This document shows, piece after piece, positions 1 to 12,000 of a stretch of 64,000 bases of DNA (positions are counted from its first letter, which is position 1; each line of letters begins with the position of its first letter). Under the pieces are notes generated by a model. That model did not search any database. It was given only the letters and a program-made list of their open reading frames with translations, and was not told where the DNA came from. Position numbers and translations under genes: made by a program. The stretch comes from Pelodera strongyloides (taxonomy: Eukaryota; Nematoda; Chromadorea; Rhabditida; Rhabditidae), in the NCBI GenBank assembly GCA_036852015.1, contig JAANDG010000203.1:1-64000 (forward strand), in the 5' to 3' direction.

Positions 1-753
1 AAATAAAAGAGCGAGAGAGAGGAACACACATACGACCACGTGTAATATCGGGCACACAATTTCATATAGAGAATTCGTATTATTCCCCGAAACAGCAAAA
101 CCATAAAGAAAATAAGGCGACCGTCTGAAAAGGAAACAACTATGCCTAATTTTTCGTAAAAAAACATGCATAGATTTAAAGAAAAGCGGTACTATACCTA
201 GTTTGTGAGCGCATGCTGCCGTATTGCACTAGTATATGTATCATAAGCAAAGTTTCAGTGCCCGATTGTGAACCAAAAGGGCACAGATCACACATAATAC
301 ATGGAAATGCACGCATTTCGAGAAAAAACCGGTTGTTATACTGCTTTAAAGTATTAATTTTTGAAGCACACACAGTACAATGAAGCTGTGATACGAACAT
401 TTTGCGAAATGAAAGAAAAGTCGAATGAATATCTCAAAAAGAGAGACGTTCTCACTAGTCTTTCTCAATCTTTTTTACACGTCTCATAAATAATTCGTCT
501 AATAAGATAAGGGGTTAGCTATGTGACAATTATTTGATAAGGACTTCTATAATGAATACGATGCCACTTGAGCTTGCCGCAGCAAGAGGCAAAATTATCA
601 TCGATGTATATGTATACGTACGAAGACTAAAGGAAACCCAACAGATTCAAAAATCTATGCAAAAAATATAAATGAAGTCTTCCTTGCATAACATACAAAA
701 ATGGGTAAGAATCATTTGGTTATTATAATGCACCTTAATTCAGGTCCACCAAC

Positions 754-1331
754 ACAGCAAAACTAGGCAAGTCCCGCCCACCCGAAAATGCAACCGACGC
801 ACGCTGTTTTTTCCACTTTTTGGCTCCGCCCACCAACTAAAACATGCGTTTGCTGAGCTGAATTTTTTTGAAACAAATGAAAAAGACTGTGAAATTGTGA
901 AATGGTATGGAATGATGAATTATATGATTGTGTCTTTATCAACGGATTATTTGATTATTTCACTGAGTCCCGATCTAAAGATGAGTCTCAGTTGTACCTA
1001 AAAGGTTCTGCCTGTAGAATATTACGGAGTCTTCACTTCACCGTGGTCAATGTCAAGTTCACCGAACCTTTCATCTCAAGCTGTTGCTTAAATACACTAA
1101 AACAATTCCACCGAGCCTTCATCTAAAGCTGAGAGGCGTACAACAATACCTCTTTCACTGAGCCTTTTTCTAAATGTGAGGCTTAAAGGCGTTGTCTAAA
1201 ACTAGGATCATCAGTACTTCTAAAAAAGGTTCCGCCTGTCCAATTTCACTGAGCCTTCATTAGAGTTGGCCCATTTCACTAAACCTTCACCATGGTTCGC
1301 CATTTTCACTGCCAAAACAATTTCTCTTTCG

Positions 1332-1376
<45 letters not shown>

Positions 1377-1437
1377 GGAAAAAACAGCGTGCGTCGGTTG
1401 CATTTTCAGGTGGGCGGGACTTGCCTAGTTTTGCTGT
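754..1437. repeat. Inverted-repeat element with 66-bp arms
   Basis: Arms 754-820 and 1372-1437 are inverted copies with about one mismatch, beginning ACAGCAAAACTAGGCAAGTC. The interior has degenerate TTTCACTGAGCCTTCA-type units repeated about six times. There is no coding capacity, so this looks like a non-autonomous element. Confidence 0.75.
1332..1374. repeat. Poly(A) run of 43 bases
   Basis: An uninterrupted A tract immediately inside the right arm of the 754-1437 element. Confidence 0.9.
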
Positions 1438-1453
1438 CTCAGTCGACCTCCTT

Positions 1454-1747
1454 AATGGGGTCTCGATGTATGGCAAAAACAGCGCATTTTGCTTCCAAGT
1501 ATCAAATGTGCATCTCGTGTACGATTTTGCATACACCTTTGAAAGTTAGAAAATGCACCATTGATAATACTAGAGGAGGCGAAAATGCACAGTTTATGCA
1601 CGCTCGAAAAAAATAGTCCTGTGGCTACCGCCGCGGGACCATTTTTTGGCGGTCTGTAGATGTTCTCGTGTAGTGCCAATCTACGGTAATTAAAGCCATA
1701 CTTGGAAGCAAAATCCGGCAATTTTTGCCATACATCGAGACCCCATA
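1454..1747. repeat. Inverted-repeat element, GGGGTCTCGATGTATGG ends
   Basis: Ends ATGGGGTCTCGATGTATGGC and its inverse at 1728-1747, with inner CTTCCAAGTAT/CTTGGAAG pairs. It is related to the ATGGGGTTTNCAAGTATG family at 12206, 38197 and 61262. Confidence 0.7.
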
Positions 1748-2191
1748 ATTCTACGTTCTCGGACGCGCAGACGCGCGCGTAGCTACCCGCGCTTTTATGA
1801 ACGCGCGCGTAGTTCGCTGCGATCGGCGCAGTTACCAATTACTGTATTCCAGATTATTCGACTGATTGATGGCAATGTAGTTCTCCAGAATACATTTCAT
1901 ACCGCATGTTATAAAACTCTAAAAAGTTGAGTAGTTTTCTCGAACAGATGTAGGCTTCAGAACCTCAAAAGCATACTTCTGTGTAGGCAGCAAAAAGCAC
2001 CGTCCTTGCATTTTATACATTTTGATCATGACAAATATTTGACTGAAAGCTCAATCATTTGAAGATCATTAGTGCCGATTCGTTTCAGTGTTTATTTAAC
2101 TAATTAGAAAATTGGGTCAGTCATTCAGAGAAATCTTTCAAATAAACTGACAGAGAATGAAACCAAAAGGTTCACGTTCGAATAGTTTTTG

Positions 2192-2252
2192 TGCAACTGT
2201 ATTGTACCACCCTTGATAAAGGTGCACGCTCTTGAAGCGTAAAAGATTTAAA
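2192..2252. repeat. Dispersed 60-bp motif, copy 1
   Basis: Contains ATTGTACCACCCTTGATAAA then GCACGCTCTTGAAGCGTAAA; similar to 43411-43468 and 42381-42430. Confidence 0.6.
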
Positions 2253-4581
2253 GATAATAATAAAATAACTCAGAATATATCATTACATTTTATTTTGTTC
2301 GTTTTCTAGATTCTATAGGCACGATTAGGCTCTGCACTCTGGTTACGTATATCGCTATCGAATTATTGTGATTTATAAAAAGAAATGGCCGGATTCGGAT
2401 TTTGATAACAATATAAATACTTTTAACCCGTGCCATGACGTCACATCACAGCTTCAAACAAATGCAAATTAGCCGCACCGCAAACATCTATGATATTGAT
2501 ATTCCAATCATCAAAAGAAACCGCCCATGTGCCAGTCTGGCGGCGCACTATCATTTTCTTGATTTAATGATAATGATAATTTAAAAATACCTCCACTTCC
2601 GGTTAAAAAGAAAAAAAAGAGAGAAAAACCAACCTAATCGTCTACCGTCTACGTAGAATCCAACAAAAACCGAAATAGTCCAAGTCCAGAAGACCCTTGA
2701 ACGAGCTATCCTGCGTTTCTCCTTTCTCTTCTCTTAAGACTATACTGTAGTAGTCATTATCATAATACAGAGTCATTCTTTATATTAAACAAACATTAGA
2801 AGTATCTTGCAATATCCAAAGGCCTAGAGTACAAACTATGCATACTCACATCTGCGTAATTTTTTCATCTATTTATTGAAAACTGGCCAGCTCTATACAA
2901 ATCAGTTTATTAGAAAAGTACCGCAAAATATGTTCTCCACAAATAAATATTAAAACTGACTTCTCTGTTTTCTCGGACCAAAAAAAAACACCATAAACTT
3001 ATGTAACATTTATTCACACAAAAAAGTACTAGAATAAAATGGAAAACATCAACACAACTTCTGCAGTATATTCTCCGCAAACTTAATTTACATTCAAAAC
3101 GTAATACATATCAAAATGACTTTCAAACACTACATAGTAATGTAGAGCAACTAATAATTTTTATATTTGTGTGTGCAAGGGTACTCAAAGGATACAAGAC
3201 TACAGTATACCGTAGGCTCAGATTGCGCCTCCTCCAAAAGGTGCGCCGCAGGCGCGCCAACTACAGTTGAATACCCCGCGCACCCGTAGCGCACCGCCTA
3301 GGAGGGAGTGGACACTCTTTTTTGTGCGCGGCGATAGCGCAGAGTCAACCATCAAAGTACATTCTTGTCCCACTTGCACCAACAAATAAAAAAGAATTAA
3401 CAAATTCATAAAAAACTATAGAACAATATACCCATTCTTTCACAGTGCGCTCATGCTGATAAATCGGCAATATGCCAAAAAAAAATAATCAAACAGTACA
3501 CATCATAGGTTTGGTGACACTAAACAGGTTTACACAAAAAGGCAATACGGTATCACGAACATAGTGCGTTTTAGGAAATAATAGTGGAACACTGGGGCTA
3601 TGCTAATTGGCTAATATAACATTCTAATATGCTTCCAAAATTAAATTACTGCCAACCATTCACATCCGCATAGTAACAGTTACTGTAGTTACACCACAGA
3701 ACCCTTAATTTGTCCACATAAACCAATCTGGGAAGCTTATTAAAGAAAAAAAACTCCCCATTAATAACCGGATATGTGCAAAGTGTGTACAAAGTATAAG
3801 AAACATAGTGAACATGTCCCTTAAACGAGAAAATATACACAAATTCCCGAAACTACATAGATCAACCAGGAGAACGAGAATAAGCAGAGGCCAAAAGTTA
3901 CTTGGTTGAAACTGAGTAAAGTAAGCTCCTGCCATTCCTTCAAGTATTAAACTAGAATGAGCAAATTTTAGGGCATTAACCAGCGCGTAAATGGAAGCGG
4001 TTTGCTTTTAGTTCGCTTAGTGGCCGATCCTTCAATAGCATAATTTACCAACTAAACGATACGTTTCACTAAATGCATAAAAGCGCTAGCGCCTCGAGAA
4101 GTTGTTGCACAATTCGTGAAATTACGCACTGCCTAATGCCCACCGTAAATAATAGCATCAAATTCAGGTTCACAGTGCTACAGAATACACGGAAAGGACA
4201 AAGACATAGACGATGACCTATGAGCGGCTAAGCGAACCCAAGAGCTCCAGCTTACGCCCAAGGGCCCAACTAAGCCCCTAAATCCCAAAACGATAAGTCA
4301 AATAACTAAGAGCAATAAAACAGTGGAATGTAGAGACAAGCGATCGGAAAACAATATACAAGCGCAAATAAAGCGTGCAACTTTAAATTTGACAAAAAAA
4401 GCTTCTACTCAACAAGCAAACATAATAATGAGAGACTAATTAAAACTTGTTTTCAATAAGCATCGAGAGACAAATGTTGCGAGATCATAATACATACGTA
4501 GTTCATTCCGGTAAAGCAATAAACCAAAAAAACACCCAACACCAAAAGGCCAAATGTCCCTGGATAATGGTTATGCAAAAA

Positions 4582-4687
4582 TTTAAAGCGATATAACGCC
4601 TGGTCTCTAAAACTTATATTGGGGAATTGCTACGTGGAATACACCAGCCAAAATAAGTTTCAGAGACCGGATGCTATACAGCTTTAA
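4582..4687. repeat. MITE-like element, TTTAAAGCGATATAAC type
   Basis: Terminal inverted repeats around TTTAAAGCGATATAACG and its degenerate inverse, with AGAGACCGG near the right end. It is a relative of the GCGAAATACCGG family. Confidence 0.6.
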
Positions 4688-4756
4688 CGAAAAAAGACGA
4701 TTAAAAATAAACAGCATGCAAATTCTCTTTGGGATAAATATCTACTTAAAAGACCA

Positions 4757-4762
4757 TTTAAT
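4757..4762 (-). terminator. Candidate poly(A) signal ATTAAA for baz-2
   Basis: ATTAAA on the minus strand 66 bases past the stop. It is the nearest poly(A)-like hexamer; a canonical AATAAA is not seen until about 3009-3014. Confidence 0.35.
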
Positions 4763-4827
4763 AATATATGGTATATTGGTAGCATATGGTATTGAATAGA
4801 ATAAATTATCGATCAATTAGCATACTT

Positions 4828-6064
4828 CTATCCGACTCGCACCTTACTTAGCGCATTTCGGTCGTCTGGGCGCATTCTCTTCAGACGTTTGCAAAAGTTG
4901 TAGCGTACCTAAATGATTACTTTCATATACCAAAACTTCATAACCACCCGCAAAACAGAATTCCCATCAAGGCAAGGCAAGAACCTTTGGCCCTTTGGCC
5001 TACCGCTTACCACATTTAGAGTGGTGACATGGCACAGTGTCATAATTACCTATTATGGAGCAACTATGAGCAGACCTTACTCCTTACTGTATATTAATGA
5101 TGCAATACACACATGTAATGTGTATATATTCCATATACGAACTAGTTATCCGATTTTCTTATGCTTAGCTTTTTCTTATGCTTAGCTTCCCTTTTAAAAT
5201 AGTGATTATTATTATTATAAAATAAAAAATGCAGATACCCACCTGTCTCCATCTCTTCGCGAAGAACTTGTGCAACTGAATGCCCGCCTGTCCAATGGGC
5301 GACTCGTCCTCGTTGAATGTTCTACAGTTGGTGAACATCAGCTCGACGTCCTGATGGAAGTCCTCCGGTTGCTCGTAGCTGAAAACAAATATCACACGCT
5401 TAACGAGGAGGAGGAGGAAACTTTTGTTGTAACCCTTAAAACTCAAACGGTAGGATCAAGGATTAGAATCTTAGTGAGGAGGCGGAAGCTTTATCGTTGA
5501 ACCCTTAACAAACTCAAACGATATGATCAAGGAATAGGAGGTGGTTTCTGAACCCCGACGAGATGTTTGTCCAAGGATTCGGCTTAGTTCTTATGTATAT
5601 TAACAAGCTCCGAATACCAGCTTTCACTGAAACCAGATCGACGCTCCCGCCAGTGATTCCAAGAAATTAATAAAGTGACAACAATATTTAAAGCAAAAAA
5701 AGTCCACCAACCTCCCGGCATCCGCTTTGTCCCTCATGGTCTGCAGATCGATGGGATTCTCTATAACCTCCTGGTATCCGGGGACCTCCTTGGGATCGAC
5801 AGGTTCCAGGAAAGGCCCAGCCTGTTGTTGTGCTTCCAACTCGTCGAGCATTGTCCTAGCCAAGTCAGCCGTCATCGAAGGCGGGAACACGACGGGCGGC
5901 GCGTCGGGAGCCTTGCGCTTCGGAGCCGCGCGCCGCTCCACAGCTTCCAGCGGAGCTACGGCCGCAGCTCGCCGCGGAGGAGCAGTCACATTGCTGACGC
6001 TCGCGTCGTCACTCGTCTCAGAGCCGGCGCGCGAATCGCAGTCACGCTCCAGTATGCGGACTTT
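4828..6064 (-). other. baz-2: baz-2 exons 32-34: bromodomain and C-terminus
   Basis: Exons 5712-6064, 5243-5378, 4828-4908. Exon 32 gives a basic/Pro-rich run and then the bromodomain start: LARTMLDELEAQQQAGPFLE, PVDPKEVPGYQEVIENP (ZA loop) and IDLQTMRDKADAGR. Exon 33 completes it with DFHQDVELMFTNCRTFNEDE, including the acetyl-lysine-binding Asn of FNED, and ends HKFFAKRWRQ. Exon 34 adds 26 basic residues and stops. All key bromodomain positions are intact. Confidence 0.95.
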
Positions 6065-9000
6065 CTGAAAGAAAGACATTATGGTCATATTACCAAGTAA
6101 ATACGTTTAATAATGTTTAAAGCGAAATACGGGCCGGTTTTTGAGATGCAACGTTGGCAACTAAATTATTACGTAATCATGCCAAGTTGCTCGAAATGAG
6201 CTCGAATTTTTGTTATAATTTATGTTCATTTGCATAAGCTGCATAACAACGCTGCTATACTCAATGTGTTTCAAAAACCGGCTGGTATTTCGCTTTAATA
6301 CATTGCTATTGGTAGGATAAGCATGCAACCCCAACAATCAATTACCATAACTTCCTAACTTCTCCCATACTGTTATATCTTGCACGTGCACAGGGGTCCC
6401 CCAACTCTCGACTCTTACCCACTGCATCGGTTTCAGCGGTAACCACCCAAACATCCAGTCAAACCAACCTTATTCGGCTCACATGCTGCACACTTATACT
6501 GTCTCGGATAGTCAGGCGTTGGCTCTCCGGCACACTCCGAGTGGAAGTACGAATAACATTTCTGGCATCTGAATAATTATCATTTTAATCAGAAACAGAT
6601 TTGGACTGCAACACATCTGCATAATTCAACAACATAAACATATCATCTGTTCCGGCGTGCCTCACAATTCAAAAACGAAACCCTATTATAAAGAAAAGAA
6701 CTGTACAAAATTGAACATGAACTGAAAGTCAAGAGGGAATTACATCAACCGAAGCGGACGTGATATCCAAATATCCAGCCTCCCGGTGTCTAATTAGTCT
6801 AATTAGTCCAATCAACTAGCTGGGTGGGGGACGTCGCAATTATCCAACACTTACCCATAAATGGGAGTGGCTTGTTGGGAGCAGAGCACGCAGGTGGGCT
6901 TTCCACTCGCCGATTCCTTACACTTTGGACAGAACCACTCGCCCTGGGGGACAGTGTCCATTGGAGGCTAAACATTAACAAGTTAGACTTCTTGGGATTA
7001 AAGCGAAATACCGGCGGATTTTTGAAACGCATCGTCGGCAACTGTATTCTTATGTATTTATGCGAAGTGGGGTCTATTTTTTATGCCAAATTATGCTCAT
7101 TTACATATGACGCATACGAATGTTGGTGTACTCGATGCGTTTCAAAAACCGGCCGGTATTTCGCTTTAACATAACATTCGTAAAGTAAAAATAATACGGC
7201 AAGCAAGTTCAAGGAGCGTTCGAAAATCAGCCCTACAATTCTATGATAGGCTACAAGTGACTAGACACAAGCAAACTGTAAACAAACCAGTAAGACAAAA
7301 CTGGAAAAAAGGGCTCTCTGATGTAACGCAAACTATGTTAGCGCTATCGCGTTAACAAAGGATCATGAAATAGCACTATCGCACCTTAAAGCAATAAATA
7401 TGATATCCCAGGTCACAGAGATCGCACAGCAACAACTTCTCCTCCTGATCCGACTGCCGACATATCTGGCAGCAGGCCTTCATTGCCGAACGCTCCCAGG
7501 CTATGCACTGCTCCAGCACCTGCAACATTGCAAATCAGTATCGCAAAGAAGGCTATTATTCCACTAATGGGGTTTGCAAGTATGCCAAAAACCGTGCTTT
7601 CCAAGATACGGTACATTTTTCAACACTTGCAAGGAAATTCTGTCATACTTCAAGCGGACAATCAACCATCGACGAACTGAATTTCGCGTGGCTTAAACAC
7701 AAGAATTGAAACACATTGTTTTCATTTCGCTCGTTCCTCACTTCATGAAAACTAATGTTTTGCAAACAAAACAAATTCACTGCAAAGGTTATCGACAGGC
7801 CCAAGAAATAGCATATTAGAGAGATTTGCTCTGCACTGTATACATACTTACTATAAGCGGAGGAAAACCGGCAGGTGAATAAAAACAGAGATAGAGGTCA
7901 ATAAAAAGCAAATCCCAATTCTATCTATCAATATCAACTCTACCTGTGCACACATGATGATCTTGGATGGACTCTCGGCAGAAGCAACCGCCGCCCTCCA
8001 CGTGTCACGCAGCTGAAAATAGGTGTTGTTGATATTCAAATGAAAGATACAATATGCTGACATAAACACTAAAATGAAAAAAAAATTGTTACCTATATTC
8101 TTACCCTTCGGCATCTAAGGTACGGTGTACTTCAGTATGAACACTTACCCTTACCCAACGACGAGCTACTAAAGCAAGTGTTCAAAACTTATGCTAGCCT
8201 GTGAGTCTAACTTCCATCATTCAGCGCACAATGAATAAACATCTGTGTACGAACCAGAAGTCCAGAATTCATACATATAATGGTAATAATCACCGTAGTA
8301 AAAGTCATCAATTCAAATGGTCTGTCAAACTTCAGTACCTCCTTCTCTGCCTCTCTCTCCTCCTCTCCATCTCCATCCTTGTCTTCATCCTCATCCACGT
8401 CGATCTTCTCCTCCTTTTCCCCATTCTCTTTCTTGTTCTCTTTCTCTAGCTTCTCCTCTTTCACTTCATTCTCCTCGTTCTCTATCCTCTCTCCATTTCT
8501 TCGCTTCTTGTCCTTACCAAGCACCTTATTTGCCGAGATCGTTTGGCTAAAAAGAGAAAAGCTATAAAATAGAAACTACACACTCGACACACTGTCGATT
8601 TGATTAGTGAGCACCGAAAATTAGCTCGGATTTCGGATTTCTACATTACCCAAATCATGCCAGAGAAGAGATCTGCACACAAGTATGTAAATTTCTAGTC
8701 AACAAAAAACCCTACCCCTCGCAAAAGTTCTGTCGCAAGTACCGCCTCTCAATATGCTCCTCCAAGTCGAGTAATCTACTCCGGAGGTCCTCCACCGACG
8801 GTTCGGGTTCTATAGAATCAAGGGTCGAAGGTAGGGGTTCCAGCCAACTGTCACCGTTCTCTGCAATGGAAGGATGGAAGGTTATACGGTTAAGGTTAGA
8901 CCCGTCTGCGCAAGAGATCTGAACTCCGCGCGGGTTCCGTGCCTGAAATACACGGTGCGGCCTGCTCTGGGTTTTTGGTTTCAGTTAGATCACTTCCTGG

Positions 9001-12000
9001 CCAAGGATATAGATTGAGCACCTTTTTCCTCCGCAGTCCGCAACCGAAATTGCTACCAATGTACTTTAATGAGAAGGCTTGGTCTGACCGGGCGGTTATA
9101 AACAACTGGCTCATTGCTTCCGCTTTTTTCGCGCCTCATTTACGCGTTCCTTGAAACATCGCCTATTGTAAGCTCATTATACGTTATTTTATTATTTGCT
9201 GCACTAGGCGGGTATTCATACACAACCATCCAAAAGCAAAATGTTGCACAAGATACATATTACGACGATTGATTCATTGATTTACTTCACAATCAGTATC
9301 AACACCGCCTCATACTGAAGAGCATGGACAATTGACATAAATATTGGATGGTAAGGGCGCGCGTTTAAAGGAAGAGGCCCATGAGAACAAAGGTTTCCTC
9401 AATTTATTTGTACAGAATGTCCGGAATTTCAGAAATATTACTGTGAAAACCGCAATGCTTGAAGCCTAGAACCTAGAACTCACTGAGTTATTCTCCGGCA
9501 AACAGTTCGGCCAGGTACCGTAGCTAGACTTTTTTTGCGCTTTTAGGGCATTAATGTATTTGAAGCGCTTCTTTATAAACGTAGGAATGATCTTTATTCG
9601 TTTGACCATTATTAGGTAGAGAAAGAATGCAAATGAACTAATATCAACCGTAAAAACGAATTTTGACGTTGCTGACTACGGTACCTGGCCGAACTGTTTG
9701 ACGGGGAATAACTCTGTGAGTTCTAGGCTTCAAGCGATGCGGTTTTCACGATAATATTTCTGAATTACCGGACATACTGTACAAGTGAATGGAGGACAAC
9801 TTTCTTCTCGTGGGCCTCTCCCTTGAAGATGACCGAAAGAAAGAAAAAACATCCATTTTCGGCCGTTCAGGATGGCCGAAAAGAAAATGTTTAATACTAA
9901 GAGAAATTGAAAAAATACTGTAATTTTTTTCGGGTTTTGTCTGCGTCTCTTGTTTTTGCATAGTCTTTAAAAAAATTTCGTTTGGCCCTTCCTGAACGGC
10001 CGAAAATGGATATTTTTTACTTTCTTTCGCTCATCTTAAACGCGCCCTTAAGAGGTTTTCAGTTAGCCAAGTTAGACCGTTAGGAACATGGACTAAGGCT
10101 AAGGAGCTTATTATGTACGGTACTTGGTCTGGCAAGCAAAAGGTTTAGGGAAAGAGTACAGTGGAACAGAAAATGAAGAAAGTGAAGAATAGAATAGAAA
10201 TAATCAATCAAAAGCTAACCTTGTGAATAGCCTTCCATCTCATCAAATGGCTCGAAAGGTGGACGCCAGCCGGGCAACTGAAACACAAATCAATCAATAA
10301 CGAAATCAATCATTAACAAAAAGGTAAAGCAAGAAGTCCCTAAACCTAAACAGCACTTCATAGTTGCGCACAAACTACATATATTCTGGTTCGACTTCAA
10401 ATTCAGTGACAAATACACTACACTATCAGAGACATACAACGAGCTGGTTGAACGAAAAGAGGACTCTCTCTCTCCCTCTCTCTCACACTAAACCTCAACA
10501 GTATCTAAACAGAACCATACCTGCAAACTCGCATCAGCCACCCTGTTCTCAATCTCGCGAACCGCCCTTTCTGCTCTGGCAAGTTCGCACGCCGAGACTT
10601 CTTCCGGTATCACTGGGTTAACGACTGGCTCCATCGACACTGAATTTGAATACATGTAATATACGTCCGATAACAAGCGTCACACACACACACACACACA
10701 CACATACACACACACACACACACATACACACACACACACCGATTTCTTGACTAGTTTTCCTCCGCAAAACATGCGCAGCTTAGTTCTCTGATTGCTACAG
10801 TATATCACATACAGTAGTAATACTTTTGCACAAAACAATAATGATTTATGGATAACGGTCCGCATCTCAAAATTTTTGGGGAGGTGATTTGGACTAATTT
10901 GCATATAATGCATTAGGGGTTGGGAGGTGATCGTCCGCATTTGGCGGGGTGTTTTATGCTATGCTGGGACGTGACCAAGGAAGGAAAGATAAACGTACAA
11001 GTGGTCCACTGCTGCTCGCTCACAAACGAATCTCTGAGTAAGAGACGATGAAGAGCTCGTTCTCGAATACCACGTCCATGTAGTGAGTCACGCAGAGGTT
11101 TCACGCGATCCCTAAAAAGGAATACATAACAATCATATATAAATACATCCGCCCACAATCACACGAAATCCACCCATATAGGGTTGACAAGCAGTCTTGA
11201 AAGTTGTTGTACAACTACGGTAGTCAGCATAGGCTAGATTAGTAAGACAACGTGCTGAAAACCAACTACACATACCGGCGCCAAGAAACTACGAATACAT
11301 TCGTGCACCCAAGAGGAGCTAGGGTAAGCCTCCCAGTACACTCTGCTATTCGCTACTTTCCAGAACACCTAGACCCTAACCTACACTACACTACTCTGCA
11401 CGAACCTGTCAACCGTCCACCATCCTCTCTTGAATCCGTTCTCCATCCTCCTCACTCGCCTTCTCTTCTTCTTTCCGTATTTGCTTCCAAACACAATGTC
11501 ATCGATCAACTCTTCAGTAACGGCGAGCACATCGGGATGCACGAATGTATGCGGTTCTATAAAGAAGTTTAATAAGCCTTCTGGGCTAGGGTATTTATGT
11601 GTAACATCTAAATGCTACTCACATATGCTCACTCCCTTTCTAACAAGATCCTAGCAAACAAGTTTATCTACTTCAATGTAATCGCAATTATGTTATTCCA
11701 AAACGGTGCGGTAAACGATCAATAATAAAGTGCAAGCCAATCAATATCTCATAAAACACCTGTTACTCCCGGAGGGTCATGTGAGCACGTCTCCTCCACA
11801 TTAACAGCTGAATTACATTTTCCCGCGCTTTCTATACTTTCCACCAGAACGGCTGGCACATTGGGCAATTTCCAGAAGATTCTGAAAGGAATATATTTTA
11901 TAGATGATGACTGAAAAGGAAACATAATTGTAAAATACACCTAAGAACATAATACATAAACCAAATAACAACAGTATCCGCTGCAAATACTACAACGAAA

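Larger units (their letters stand above)
1..4700. other. Gene-free repeat-rich end of window
   Basis: No exon with consistent splice sites was found. It holds an inverted-repeat element (754-1437), a 43-base A run, a GGGGTCTCGATGTATGG element (1454-1747), a 60-bp dispersed motif (2192-2252) and a GC-rich patch near 3220-3330. The baz-2 3' UTR may enter from the right. Confidence 0.5.
6469..8012 (-). other. baz-2: baz-2 exons 28-31: two tandem PHD fingers
   Basis: Exons 7944-8012, 7385-7519, 6855-6967, 6469-6568. Exons 28-29 lead in with IIMCAQ-VLEQCIAWERS (cf. CLCLGQLERSIAWEKSV). The first finger has CQIC, CDLC, HIYC and FCPKC, a full C4HC3 set. It is followed after nine residues by a second full set: CVLC, GCQKC, HSEC and KCAAC. 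Human BAZ2A/B carry only the first finger. PHD fingers read histone H3 N-termini; the ligand of the second one cannot be told from sequence. Confidence 0.93.

Noticed and set aside
1266..1616. Open frame with a poly-lysine run
   Set aside because: It is the translation of the 43-base A run inside an inverted-repeat element.
6116..6298. Transposase gene associated with the inverted-repeat elements
   Set aside because: None of the elements exceeds about 800 bases and none contains a plausible transposase fragment.
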